Origin: Pontibacillus litoralis JSM 072002
Lineage (GTDB): Bacteria > Bacillota > Bacilli > Bacillales > BH030062
DNA: 64,000 bases
Reading direction: 5' to 3'
Assembly: GCF_000775615.1 (NCBI RefSeq)
Contig: NZ_AVPG01000007.1
Span: 55,529 to 119,528, forward strand
Below the pieces are notes generated by a model. The model had not been told where the DNA came from. It saw only the letters and a list, made by a program, of their open reading frames with translations, and searched no databases. The position numbers and the translations under genes are program-made. How positions within the stretch are numbered: the stretch's first letter is position 1; the number at the start of each line of letters is the position of its first letter. This document shows, piece by piece, positions 27,033 to 36,110 of the stretch.

Positions 27033-27577
27033 TATATTTCGTCAACCGTTTGTTGTTCAAGGTAATCATTAAGCTTTGTAAATCGATTGCGAATTACGGA
27101 AGTATCTGCGAAGAGATCATGAATGCCTTGATGGCGCTTAGTAAATGCAACGACGATGTAGGGTAATCCGCTAAACGCCATGCTAATGTAACGGCCAACA
27201 CACTCTCGGAAAATAATTTGTCCGATTGTCAAAGGTTGGTCTGCTAATGATACGACAGAAATGCCAAGAATCATTTTACCTAAAGTCGCTCGAAAGAACT
27301 TCGTCATTAAAATAAAGTAGAGAAAGAAAATAATCGTTGTAGCGATATTGGATACGCTAAACATGTTAATCCACAACGTTACTTCTTGTAAACCTGCCAT
27401 TTTGATGATAGGGTGCACTACAATCGAATTGATTCCCCAGATGACCATTAAGTCAATGATATAGGCGACAAAACGAGAACCAAAGCCTGCAAATAGAAAG
27501 CGTTGGATGTCATCCTTTTGATGCTGAATCACGGGTAGAATAGGATTGTAGGACGTTTGTTGTTCTGTTGTTTCCAT
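27032..27577 (-). CDS. yteJ: RDD family membrane protein (YteJ-like)
   Basis: 181 residues with three to four membrane segments. RDD pattern: FAGFGSRFVAYIIDLMVIWGIN (R and D), ATLGKMILGISVV and the C-terminal FTKRHQGIHDLFADTSVI. Thirteen bases after sppA with its own RBS GGAGGGACTCAC, in the same order as sppA-yteJ in B. subtilis, where both contribute to resistance against antibacterial peptides. Ends at a bidirectional hairpin. Confidence 0.88.
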   Translation of the reverse strand: METTEQQTSYNPILPVIQHQKDDIQRFLFAGFGSRFVAYIIDLMVIWGINSIVVHPIIKMAGLQEVTLWINMFSVSNIATTIIFFLYFILMTKFFRATLGKMILGISVVSLADQPLTIGQIIFRECVGRYISMAFSGLPYIVVAFTKRHQGIHDLFADTSVIRNRFTKLNDYLEQQTVDEI

Positions 27578-27589
27578 GTGAGTCCCTCC

Positions 27590-28573
27590 TTATTCAGTGT
27601 ACATGTACATCAATTTTGGACCTTGTCGGTTTTTCAGCAGTTGTTCGACCATGCGTGCTTCACTGTTTGGTAGGATGTTCTCAGCTAATGGCATACCAAA
27701 TAATGTTCCGAAACCAGCATCGTATTCGATGATTTGTGGATTACCACCAATTTCCTCTTTTAGAGCAAGTAAAGCATCTTCTTGGAAACCAATTTCGTCC
27801 ACTAGCCCATTTTCTACAGCTTGTTGTCCAGAATAAATACGTCCATCTGCTAGTCTCTTCACTTCGCCTTTAGGCATATCGCGGCCTTCTGAAATGATTT
27901 GGACGAATTGCTCGTAGGATTCATCAACCATTTCTTGCATAATTGCTTTCTCTTCCTTTGTCATCTCTCTCATTGGATTCATAATATCCTTAAATTCCCC
28001 ACTTTTGAACGTATTATATTTAATACCAAACTTATCAGCTAATTCTTGATAGTTGACACTTTGCATAATAACGCCGAGAGAGCCTGTTAACGTTTCTTTT
28101 GATGCATAGATTTGATCAGCAGGTGCAGCTATGTAATACCCTCCTGAAGCGGCCATACTCCCCATAGATACATAAAGGCTTTTATCAGCTTCTTTGATCT
28201 CTAGTAATTTATCATGAATTTCTGCGCTTTCATATACACCACCACCTGGAGAGTTAACATTTAATAAAACGCCTTTAATCGAAGCATCTTCTTTAATGGT
28301 TTCTAACTCTTCGAGAAACTGCTCGTGTTGGTAGCCTGCTCCACCAAACGGAGATGCAGCAGTGTTCATAATTGTGCCATCTACATCGATCATCGCAATT
28401 CGATTAGTTAAATCCCCATTTTCCACAACTTTTTCAGCCGGTTCATTTACCCCTAACATGGAAGTAGTGCTTTGAGTGAAATTCTCCGTCATGAATAATC
28501 CGACTGCTTGAAAAATGATTCCTACAAATAAAATGCTTGCAGCAATAACTAGTGCTATCATTCTTTTTTTCAT
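27590..28573 (-). CDS. sppA: Signal peptide peptidase SppA
   Basis: 327 residues from ATG 28573, behind AAAGGAG; the in-frame ATG 28597 lies upstream of that RBS. One N-terminal membrane helix (about residues 5-27), then a single S49 protease domain. Ser/Lys dyad: S143 in SMGSMAASGGYY and K195 in SGEFKDIM, matching B. subtilis SppA (S147, K199). It degrades leftover signal peptides at the outer face of the membrane. First gene of sppA-yteJ. Confidence 0.95.
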   Translation of the reverse strand: MKKRMIALVIAASILFVGIIFQAVGLFMTENFTQSTTSMLGVNEPAEKVVENGDLTNRIAMIDVDGTIMNTAASPFGGAGYQHEQFLEELETIKEDASIKGVLLNVNSPGGGVYESAEIHDKLLEIKEADKSLYVSMGSMAASGGYYIAAPADQIYASKETLTGSLGVIMQSVNYQELADKFGIKYNTFKSGEFKDIMNPMREMTKEEKAIMQEMVDESYEQFVQIISEGRDMPKGEVKRLADGRIYSGQQAVENGLVDEIGFQEDALLALKEEIGGNPQIIEYDAGFGTLFGMPLAENILPNSEARMVEQLLKNRQGPKLMYMYTE

Positions 28574-28768
28574 TTGTTGTGCTCCTTTCTTTTCCATTGT
28601 TAAATAAATAACATTCCACTTACATTGTATTCTACGAATGGTGCTTCATGTATGTTTCACTTCTTTAAGTAATGAACGATAAAATCATAACATATTCTGT
28701 TATAATATGTATATCGTATGTTCACTTCAATCGTTATTCGTTTGTTCATTAGGTATGAGGAGGAAAAG

Positions 28769-29167
28769 ATGAAGGACGTTATTTTATTTTTAGCAGAAGT
28801 GGTTGATTTTTTTCATGATGCCTTTTATGCGCTATCTGAATCGTTAGGGTTACAGCTGACAGATAAGGAATTGCATTTTTGGATTATTGGTATCATGGGA
28901 ATTGTTAGCTTTATCATAGTTGATTTGGTGTTTCATCAACTAGCGAAATTAAGTATTTCTGTGTTGTCGTTTATTTATACGTTTACGTTTGTTCTTGTGT
29001 TTGTGTTCGCTTTAGAGATTCAACAAGGTGTAACAAATAGTGGTAATATGGAATTTGATGATGCGGCGGCTGGTATTATTGGATTCTTTGGTTTCTTTGC
29101 TGCATATGGAATCATTCGTATCCTTTTGTATAGTTTAAAGAAGATAGTTCAACATATACGTAAGTAA
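28769..29167 (+). CDS. Membrane protein of unknown function (132 residues)
   Basis: ATG 28769 behind GAGGAGG; the longer frame from 28718 has no RBS. Three to four hydrophobic helices after an amphipathic N-terminal segment (VVDFFHDAFYALSESLGLQLTDKELHFW), ending in a basic tail KKIVQHIRK, so the C-terminus is probably cytosolic. I do not recognise the family. Divergent from sppA and followed by a good terminator, so it is a separate transcription unit. Confidence 0.65.
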   Translation: MKDVILFLAEVVDFFHDAFYALSESLGLQLTDKELHFWIIGIMGIVSFIIVDLVFHQLAKLSISVLSFIYTFTFVLVFVFALEIQQGVTNSGNMEFDDAAAGIIGFFGFFAAYGIIRILLYSLKKIVQHIRK

Positions 29168-29173
29168 AACAAT

Positions 29174-29219
29174 AAAAATGCTTTAAGATGCAGGAACCTG
29201 TATGTTAAAGCATTTTTTT
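29174..29219 (+). terminator. Terminator after the 132-residue membrane protein gene
   Basis: AAATGCTTTAA pairs with TTAAAGCATTT, with inner TGCAGG/CCTGTA, followed by T residues. Confidence 0.85.
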
Positions 29220-29322
29220 CATGTTCATATTTTCTAATCAATTTCTAATGTTCTGTTAACGAAGTATTAGCTTTAGGACGGTACGATGGCAAGTAAGATG
29301 TAAAACTGAGGAGGAAATGATA

Positions 29323-30504
29323 ATGAAAATCGTATTAGTGCCGTCCGGCTTTAAAGAGTGTATAGATGCTGAAAAAGTAGGATTAGCAATGGAACGGGGA
29401 GCGAAGAAATTTGATGACCGTAATGAAATAGAGATGATTCCAATGGTAGATGGTGGAGAGGGATTTGCAAAAACGATTACCAAAACAAAAGAAGGAGAAA
29501 TGATATATGGTGATGTACGTGGACCTGTTGGTGACCCAGTTACTGCTCACATTGGTATTTATGTTGAAAATGGGGAACGTATCGCGGTTATTGAAATGGC
29601 TGCTGCCGCAGGGTTGAAGCTAGTTCCATTAAATCAACGGAATCCGTTAAAAACGACGACTCATGGGGTAGGAGAACTGATATTATGCGCATTAGATTAT
29701 GATGTGGATCGTATTTTAATCGGTTGTGGTGATTCTGGCACATCTGATGGTGGTGCTGGTATGGCTGAAGCTCTAGGGGTACGTTTTATGGATGATTTAA
29801 ATCACACTGTCAAAATCAATGGTGTAGAGGACATAATAAAAGTTAGGCATATTGACATGTCACAACTAGACCCACGTATAGCTGACGTTGTAATCGATGT
29901 TGCATGTAATTGGACAAATGTATTATGCGGCGAAAAAGGGGTTGCAAGAGTATTTGGACCACAGAAAGGAGCTACACCACAACAAGTTGACCTACTATCG
30001 GCAGCACTTGAACATTTCGCGAACCTAATCGAGAAAGCGTTTTCGATAGATATGAGATTAACGCCAGGTAGTGGAGCATCAGGAGGACTTGGAACAGGAT
30101 TAGTCGCTTTTGCCAAGGCAACGTTGCACCCTCGCTTTGACGTCATTAAACGTTATATTCAAATGGAGCAGAAAATTAAAGAAGCTGATATTGTCTTTAC
30201 AGCAGAAGGTAGTATCGATTTTCAAACGCCAAATGGAAAAATCCCAACAGAAGTGGCTCGAATAGCTAAGAAATATGATAAACCAGTTGTGGCTATTACG
30301 GGGACTATTGGGAAAGGGGCCAAGTTAAATTATGAAGTAGGGATTGACGCATTTATTAGCATTATTCCGAAACCGACTTCTTTACAAAAAGCCATGGAGC
30401 ATGCTAGTAAATGGATTGAAGGCAGTATGGAGTCCGTGCTTCGACAAGTGACAATTGGCTATCAAATGGCTAAACGTAAACCAGATGATGAAAAGGTAAG
30501 TTAA
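29323..30504 (+). CDS. Glycerate kinase (GlxK/GarK family)
   Basis: 393 residues from ATG 29323; the ATG at 29317 is only two bases after GGAGGAA. Family blocks: KIVLVPSGFKECIDAEKVG, IPMVDGGEGFA, IGCGDSGTSDGGAGMAEALG, LTPGSGASGGLGTGLVAFA, DIVFTAEGSIDFQTPNGKIP. The enzyme phosphorylates D-glycerate with ATP. First gene of a run with a transporter two bases downstream, so imported glycerate or a related acid is the likely substrate. Confidence 0.92.
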   Translation: MKIVLVPSGFKECIDAEKVGLAMERGAKKFDDRNEIEMIPMVDGGEGFAKTITKTKEGEMIYGDVRGPVGDPVTAHIGIYVENGERIAVIEMAAAAGLKLVPLNQRNPLKTTTHGVGELILCALDYDVDRILIGCGDSGTSDGGAGMAEALGVRFMDDLNHTVKINGVEDIIKVRHIDMSQLDPRIADVVIDVACNWTNVLCGEKGVARVFGPQKGATPQQVDLLSAALEHFANLIEKAFSIDMRLTPGSGASGGLGTGLVAFAKATLHPRFDVIKRYIQMEQKIKEADIVFTAEGSIDFQTPNGKIPTEVARIAKKYDKPVVAITGTIGKGAKLNYEVGIDAFISIIPKPTSLQKAMEHASKWIEGSMESVLRQVTIGYQMAKRKPDDEKVS

Positions 30505-30506
30505 CG

Positions 30507-31955
30507 ATGGAGACAAGAATGGCAAGACGGGAAAAAAGGCATAATAGCTTTCTATCCATGATAGAACACTTTTCAACGAAATCACTAGCCATTGTTAGTG
30601 CTCATGTTGGATATTTATTGCTTGTGTTGTTAGTAGAAGGTCTAGACTATGAAGCGCGAGTTGCCTTATTTGCTTTTTTATCGTCTATGACGTTATGGGT
30701 TACAACTAAGCTTCCTGCCGGATTAGTAGCAACTTCTCTTATTGTTTTTATAGTATTGATGAAAGGGAGCAGTCCTGAACTGCTCTATCACTCTTTGTCA
30801 GAAGAAGTGGTTTGGCTCATACTTGGTTCATTTATTATAGGAGAAGCGGTCATGCAATCTGGATTAGCTGATCGACTAACCGCCATTTTGGTACAAAAAG
30901 CAAAAACAAAAAATAAACTAGTGGCAAGTGTTGCTTTTTTATTATTTTTCTCTTCTTTATTTATTCCATCAACATCTGGAAGAGCAGCCTTATCGATGCC
31001 TATGATTCATCAATTAAATAATCGCTTTACATCAAAAGAGTTAAGTGTTTTAGCTATCATGGCACCTACAGTCATCTTAATGAGTACTTCCGCTACGTTA
31101 ATAGGTGCGGGTTCTCATTTAATAGGTGTTAGCTTGCTAGAGCAAACGACAGGGGAAACGATTTCCTATGTACAATGGTTTATTTGGGGGATTCCTTTTG
31201 CTTTTGTTATTACCTTTTTAACTGTAGTTATTATAAAATGGATACTGTGGCCAAAATCCCCAACTACTTTTAATGAGGAGCAAGAACAAGGAGAAAAAAT
31301 AGTATCAGGTAAGCTATCAAATAAAGAGAAAAAGTGTGTGGTTCTTATAGCGTTTTTAATTATTGGATGGATGACTGAAAGGGTACACAGCTATGATATT
31401 GCATTCATTACAGTAATAGGTGCCTTACTTATGATGGTTCCGCGCTACGGTATTATTGTATGGAAACAAGGTGTAAACGCTGTATCATGGAACTTGATTT
31501 TATTTGTAGCGGCTGCGACCGCCTTAGGAAAAGTGTTAGTAGATACAGGAGTCGTGTCATGGATCGAACAAGAATGGATGCAGTTTCTCTTTATGTTTGA
31601 CCATGCTCCTGAATGGTTTATTGTATGCACTATATTAATTGTAACCACTACGAGTCATTTATTGATTACTTCGCATACTACACGTGCCATCGTACTCATT
31701 CCAATGTTGCTTATTTTTAGTCAAACGATGCAGGTTGACCCAACAACGGTTGTGTTTTTAAGTTTAATTGGAATAAATTACTGTGTCACCTTTCCAGTCA
31801 GTTCGAAAGCGTTACTTCTTTTTTATGAAGAGGGGAATGTTTCTTATGATGCGAAGCACTTACTTAAGATAAGCGCCATTCTTTTACCTGTATATATTAT
31901 CCTAACACTATTATTCTATTTCACCTATTGGCAGTGGACGGGGATGAATTTATAA
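30507..31955 (+). CDS. SLC13/DASS-type carboxylate transporter
   Basis: 482 residues, about 12 membrane segments. SLC13-type features: SLSEEVVWLILGSFIIGEAVMQSGLADR, the Ser/Thr-rich PSTSGRAALSMPM hairpin near residue 160, and the C-terminal VTTTSHLLITSHTTRAIVLIPM. Family members import di- or tricarboxylates with sodium. Genes 2 bases before (glycerate kinase) and 14 bases after (response regulator) point to one operon and to glycerate or a related hydroxy acid as cargo, which is inference. The start could also be ATG 30519. Confidence 0.8.
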   Translation: METRMARREKRHNSFLSMIEHFSTKSLAIVSAHVGYLLLVLLVEGLDYEARVALFAFLSSMTLWVTTKLPAGLVATSLIVFIVLMKGSSPELLYHSLSEEVVWLILGSFIIGEAVMQSGLADRLTAILVQKAKTKNKLVASVAFLLFFSSLFIPSTSGRAALSMPMIHQLNNRFTSKELSVLAIMAPTVILMSTSATLIGAGSHLIGVSLLEQTTGETISYVQWFIWGIPFAFVITFLTVVIIKWILWPKSPTTFNEEQEQGEKIVSGKLSNKEKKCVVLIAFLIIGWMTERVHSYDIAFITVIGALLMMVPRYGIIVWKQGVNAVSWNLILFVAAATALGKVLVDTGVVSWIEQEWMQFLFMFDHAPEWFIVCTILIVTTTSHLLITSHTTRAIVLIPMLLIFSQTMQVDPTTVVFLSLIGINYCVTFPVSSKALLLFYEEGNVSYDAKHLLKISAILLPVYIILTLLFYFTYWQWTGMNL

Positions 31956-31969
31956 ATGAGGTGATACAT

Positions 31970-32656
31970 GTGGCAGAACATATACTAATTATGGAAGATG
32001 ATGAGAAAATTGCTCGCGTTATACAATTGGAGCTTGAATATGAGGGCTATGAAGTAAGTGTAGCTCACACTGGTAGAACTGGTCTTGATATATATGAAAA
32101 AGGAGGAATCGATCTTATTCTTTTAGATGTTATGATTCCAGAATTAAATGGTATGGAAGTGTTAAGGAGAATTCGGCAAACAAACAATGAAATCATTATT
32201 ATTATGCTTACTGCTCGTGATTCGGTTTATGATAAAGTAAATGGGCTTGACTTAGGTGCAAATGATTATATGACGAAACCGTTTGAAATAGAAGAATTAC
32301 TAGCTAGAATTCGGGCTAACTTCCGATTTAAACCGTCTGCTGAACAACATCTTGATCATGATGTTGAGCACATAGGGAGTGTCACGTTGCACAAGCAGAC
32401 AAGAGAAGTGTATCATCATGAACAATTAGTCGATTTAACCCCAAGAGAGTATGAACTTCTCTATTATTTAATGACGAACAAAAATAGAGCCTTAGACCGC
32501 GAGCAAATTCTCGATAAAGTATGGGGTTATGACTATTACGGAGATACGAATATAGTAGATGTGTATATTCGATATTTACGAAAAAAATTAACAGACGCAA
32601 GCGGAGATACGATCATTCATACTGTTCGTGGTGTCGGTTATATGATGAAGGAGTAG
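31970..32656 (+). CDS. OmpR-family response regulator (ArlR/YkoG-like)
   Basis: 228 residues from GTG 31970, behind GAGGTGAT. Receiver domain with acidic pocket E9-D10-D11, phosphoacceptor D53 (LLDVMIPE), T81 and K103 (MTKPF); C-terminal winged helix with LTPREYELLYYLMTNKNRALDREQIL and VDVYIRYLRKKL. Paired with the kinase gene seven bases later. The order regulator-kinase-PepSY protein recalls B. subtilis ykoG-ykoH-ykoI. Confidence 0.92.
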   Translation: MAEHILIMEDDEKIARVIQLELEYEGYEVSVAHTGRTGLDIYEKGGIDLILLDVMIPELNGMEVLRRIRQTNNEIIIIMLTARDSVYDKVNGLDLGANDYMTKPFEIEELLARIRANFRFKPSAEQHLDHDVEHIGSVTLHKQTREVYHHEQLVDLTPREYELLYYLMTNKNRALDREQILDKVWGYDYYGDTNIVDVYIRYLRKKLTDASGDTIIHTVRGVGYMMKE

Positions 32657-32663
32657 TATCATA

Positions 32664-34022
32664 GTGAAGCTACGGACACGTATACAGCTACTGACAACGG
32701 TTGTTTTAATGGTCTTATTGTTAATTGCAAACACATCTATCTATTTTATTTTCAAAAACCAGACGATTGATTCGGAACAGCGAAGACTAACGAATACAGC
32801 GAACAACATTATAATGGAAATGACCGAACAGCAAAATGTGCCGATGGAACAAGTGTTAAGAGCATATATAGTGAATGATGGTGTGTTGCGTATTGTTGAT
32901 GAAGAACAAAAAGCCCCGATTGTGCAAGTGGCGGCAGACAAGCGGTATAGAGGGATGGAAGTTAGCTACACCAATAATCAAATTGATGAAGTATTTGAAT
33001 ATAACGGATCATGGTTCGTCGGTATATCGATTCCAATGATTAGTAATGAAACAGGGGAAATTGTCAATTTGCAAGTCATTGAGAATATAAATATGCTGTA
33101 TGGCAATATGCAAGACTTAAAGTGGGTACTAATCATCACGACGACTATTGTTATTATTATTCTATTTATTACGAGTAGATTTCTAGGTAAAGTGATTACA
33201 TTACCAATCTATAGGTTAACTAAAACGATGAAGACAATTGAAAATCAAGGTTCATTTGAGCACATTACAGTGGACAATGATTTAAAAGATGAGCTAAGTG
33301 AAATGGCAAGAACGTTCAATCGTATGATGACTAGACTAGAAGAAAGCTATGAAAGACAAGAACAATTCGTTTCAGACGCCTCTCATGAATTAAGAACACC
33401 TTTAACTGTTATAGATAGTTACGTGAAGTTGCTCAATCGCTGGGGAAAAGAAAGGCCAGACATATTGGAAGAGGCTATTCAGGCAATTGGCTCGGAATCG
33501 GTTAGGATGAAATACTTAACGGAGCAATTGTTATTATTAGCTAAGGCAGAGGAAACGAAAGAAGAGCAGAAAGAAGTTATCGATATAGCTGCCAATTTGA
33601 ACAATATGGTAAAAAGGTTGCAACGCGCCTTTCCACAGAAAATTATATTTCATCATGAGATGGATTCATGTTATTTAAAAGTGCATGAACCAAGCTTTGA
33701 ACAATTAATGATTATTTTGTTAGACAATGCAAAAAAGTATAGTGAAGAGACCATTACGTTGCAAATGGTAGAAGAGGAGCAGGTCGTTCGTATTGATGTG
33801 ATTGACAAAGGAATTGGTATTCCAGAAGAGGCTCAATCTCATGTGTTTAGTCGAATGTATCGTGTTGATAAAGCACGTAGTCGAAAAACAGGGGGCTCCG
33901 GACTTGGGCTATCCATCGCGAAACGAATCGTCGATCGGCATAATGGTACTATTTCTGTTAAAAGTAAAGAAGGAGTAGGCTCAACCTTTACTGTGACGTT
34001 ACCAAAGGGAGGTATCGCATAA
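32664..34022 (+). CDS. Sensor histidine kinase (ArlS/YkoH-like)
   Basis: 452 residues, GTG start at 32664. TM1 (about 9-30), extracytoplasmic sensor domain (31-152), TM2 (153-171), HAMP, HisKA with H241 (SDASHELRTPLT), N box LLDNAKKYS, G1 DKGIGIP, G2 GGSGLGLSIAKRIV. Its stop overlaps the start of the PepSY gene (TAATG). The signal is unknown; the coupled PepSY protein may modulate the sensor domain. Confidence 0.92.
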   Translation: MKLRTRIQLLTTVVLMVLLLIANTSIYFIFKNQTIDSEQRRLTNTANNIIMEMTEQQNVPMEQVLRAYIVNDGVLRIVDEEQKAPIVQVAADKRYRGMEVSYTNNQIDEVFEYNGSWFVGISIPMISNETGEIVNLQVIENINMLYGNMQDLKWVLIITTTIVIIILFITSRFLGKVITLPIYRLTKTMKTIENQGSFEHITVDNDLKDELSEMARTFNRMMTRLEESYERQEQFVSDASHELRTPLTVIDSYVKLLNRWGKERPDILEEAIQAIGSESVRMKYLTEQLLLLAKAEETKEEQKEVIDIAANLNNMVKRLQRAFPQKIIFHHEMDSCYLKVHEPSFEQLMIILLDNAKKYSEETITLQMVEEEQVVRIDVIDKGIGIPEEAQSHVFSRMYRVDKARSRKTGGSGLGLSIAKRIVDRHNGTISVKSKEGVGSTFTVTLPKGGIA

Positions 34023-35017
34023 TGAAGTGGAAAATAGCGCTTGTATTATTTATCATAACAGGGCTTTCCTACAGCATGTTTGTATTAGTTTTTCAAGATG
34101 ATAGGCAATTGATGTCTCCAAATGATGCAAAAGTATTTGCAGCGGAATTGTATGGAGGCGAAGTAGTTGATTTAACAGATGACCAGCACCATTATTTCAT
34201 TACGGTGGAAAATGAGAAAGGCGTCTATCATTTTAAATTAGATAAAGAGTCTGAGAAGGTAAGTAATGTTGAACTTGTTCAAAAAAAAGATTTTGCAAGT
34301 CAACTGGCAACCTATACGGAAGTAAAAGCGGCTATTGAAGAAGAAGTAAATGGAAAAGTGAAGAAAATGGAACAAGTAAAGACCGACGGAAAAATAATCG
34401 TGGAAGCTACTGTTGATATAAAAGGAAAACAGCACGTCATCGCTTATGATATGGATAAGCAACAGGTGTTATCGAATAAACTATTTAAAGACGAAGCCAA
34501 TGCGTTAGTGATGACAAAGAAAGAAGCACAACAAATCGCTAAAGAAGAAGTGAACGGTCAAATTATTGATACTTCTATTGTCGATAATAAAAATGGCCAG
34601 AATTATAAAGTGACGATTGAGAATGAACTAGAGGTAACTTCTGTGTATGTGCAAGGAAATACAGGAGAGGTTTCATATATTTCAATGCGATCAAAACAGC
34701 CTATTAAAGAAGAAGAAGAAGATGACGATGATGAAATCGATGATGAGAGAGAGGATGAAAGAATCGAAACGAATACCCAACCATATCAAGCTGATCAATC
34801 TACCTCCAAGCAAAAGAGTGGAAGTACGAAGAAAGAGAAGAATAATGCTCAGACGAATCAAGAGCAACCAATAAATAAACCCGTACCTAATGAGAAGCCG
34901 GCGAATACTGACACAGAAGAAGACGATGACGATGATGATGATGATGACGAAAATGACGCAGAAGAAGAAGATGACGATGATGCAGACGACGATGATGATA
35001 ATGATGACGACGATTGA
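34022..35017 (+). CDS. PepSY-domain membrane protein with long poly-acidic tail
   Basis: 331 residues. N-terminal signal anchor (residues 4-24), then two or three PepSY-like units (e.g. VFAAELYGGEVVDLTDDQHHYFITVENEKGVYHFKLD; LVMTKKEAQQIAKEEVNGQIIDTSIV), then a hydrophilic linker and a C-terminal region in which two clusters (about residues 222-240 and 296-331) are nearly all Asp and Glu. PepSY proteins are often linked to sensor kinases and peptidases. The tail would lie outside the cell and should bind divalent cations; that is inference. Translationally coupled to the kinase gene. Confidence 0.83.
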   Translation: MKWKIALVLFIITGLSYSMFVLVFQDDRQLMSPNDAKVFAAELYGGEVVDLTDDQHHYFITVENEKGVYHFKLDKESEKVSNVELVQKKDFASQLATYTEVKAAIEEEVNGKVKKMEQVKTDGKIIVEATVDIKGKQHVIAYDMDKQQVLSNKLFKDEANALVMTKKEAQQIAKEEVNGQIIDTSIVDNKNGQNYKVTIENELEVTSVYVQGNTGEVSYISMRSKQPIKEEEEDDDDEIDDEREDERIETNTQPYQADQSTSKQKSGSTKKEKNNAQTNQEQPINKPVPNEKPANTDTEEDDDDDDDDDENDAEEEDDDDADDDDDNDDDD

Positions 35018-35097
35018 TGTAACGAGCCATTATTTGAATAGGAATTTAAATGGGAGGCATGATAATACGGAAATTTTATAATAGGAGGGTTTGCAAC

Positions 35098-35442
35098 ATG
35101 GGAGTATTATCAGCATCATCAACTAATATGGACAACTGTATGGAAGCCTGTATAAAATGTGCAAGAGCTTGTGAAGAATGTACAACTGCGTGTTTACAAG
35201 AATCAGATGTTCAATCAAGAGTTCATTGTATTCAAATTTTAAATGATTGTGCGGAATTTTGTTTACAAGCTATAGCTTATATGGGGAGAAATAGTGAATT
35301 TGCCACCCAACACTGTCAACTATGTGCGACAATTTGTGAAGCGTGTGCAACAGAATGTGAAAAGTTTCAAGATGCTCACTGCCAAGAGTGTGCTAAGATT
35401 TGTCGTGAATGCGCAAAAGCTTGCCGAAATATGAACGTATAA
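35098..35442 (+). CDS. Four-helix-bundle Cys-rich copper-storage type protein (Csp/DUF326)
   Basis: 114 residues from ATG 35098 behind AGGAGGG. It contains 19 cysteines, mostly as CxxC or CxxxC on one helix face (C14, C18, C21, C25, C28, C32 ... C95, C98, C102, C105, C109), with no signal peptide. This is the pattern of Csp3-like proteins (B. subtilis YhjQ), which hold many Cu(I) ions in the cytosol. It has its own RBS 80 bases after the PepSY gene and its own terminator; co-transcription with that operon is possible. Confidence 0.88.
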   Translation: MGVLSASSTNMDNCMEACIKCARACEECTTACLQESDVQSRVHCIQILNDCAEFCLQAIAYMGRNSEFATQHCQLCATICEACATECEKFQDAHCQECAKICRECAKACRNMNV

Positions 35443-35478
35443 GCTGCTGTTCACATACGAAGCATACAAATCATGTAA

Positions 35479-35517
35479 GATGCGGTTCTTCAATAAGGAA
35501 GGGGCGCGTCTTTTTTT
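35479..35517 (+). terminator. Terminator after the Csp-type gene
   Basis: GATGCG pairs with CGCGTC and TTCTT with AGGAA across a short loop; seven T follow. Confidence 0.75.
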
Positions 35518-35628
35518 AATAGAGAATAGTGATTTTAAACACTTTCCAGATTAACATAATCGGTAAGGGCAATATAAAAATCATTCCCCTTGTTATATGA
35601 TTTTTGGCATCGAACCCTTAAAAATCCG

Positions 35629-35818
35629 AATCCTGATAGATTTCGCTCTATCGGGATAACACCAAAAAAAAAGATGTAACTAAAAATACTACATCTTTTA
35701 TTTTTGCTTCATGCGATTTGTAAGGGGAGTCAAACCTCTCACAAATCGTATTTTTGCGCTGTATGACAGAATTAACCTCTTTTTTTGATTTACTAATAAA
35801 TATTATTAGTAAAACTAA
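35629..35818. repeat. Cluster of four hairpins in a gene-poor stretch
   Basis: In order: CCTGATAGA/TCTATCGGG (about 35630-35655); AAAGATGTA/TACATCTTT (about 35670-35700), followed on the minus strand by nine T; ATGCGATTTGT...ACAAATCGTAT with an inner AGGGG/CCTCT (about 35713-35753); TTACTAATA/TATTAGTAA (about 35798-35818). The gap 35443-36110 has no convincing intact gene. The hairpins lie over a minus-strand open frame; see the remnant entry. Confidence 0.6.
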
Positions 35819-36046
35819 AAGTAATAATGGAACTCTATACGCCCCTAGCATACATAAAAAATCTCCAATAAACCTTTTTATTCGAACAATTCATATAGCC
35901 AGAACCACCAGTACAATTACCTAATGTGGTTATACCTCCATCTTGTAGACAGCTAAACGTGTAAGGAATTTTTTTAAGCCTGCTTGCTGTAATTTATCAA
36001 AATAAAATGTTAATGATACACTTTTTTCTGAATGTTTGATAAACTG
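35648..36046 (-). pseudogene. Possible remnant of a secreted/membrane protein gene
   Basis: On the minus strand, codons 36046-35838 are open without any usable start (protein-like sequence with SLTFYFDKLQQAGLKKIPY and CTGGSGYMNCSNKK). Its frame stops at 35835, and the overlapping frame from ATG 35851 continues with a membrane segment VPLLLLVLLIIFISKSKKE to 35648. Together they look like the C-terminal part of an exported, membrane-anchored protein broken by a frameshift. A short standalone membrane peptide starting at 35851 is the alternative. No family recognised. Confidence 0.3.
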
Positions 36047-36110
36047 TTACAAATAGTGGTTGATGTTTCATAAAATGATGCTAGCCACTCATAGTTAGGA
36101 GGCTACCTAG

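Noticed and set aside
34647..35081. Plus-strand frames over the Asp/Glu-rich region
   Set aside because: Low-complexity GAY/GAR repeats keep alternative frames open; they read as Met/Lys/Thr runs with no RBS.
35629..35660. Insertion-sequence end
   Set aside because: The inverted repeats in this area are local hairpins; no transposase frame and no target duplication were seen.
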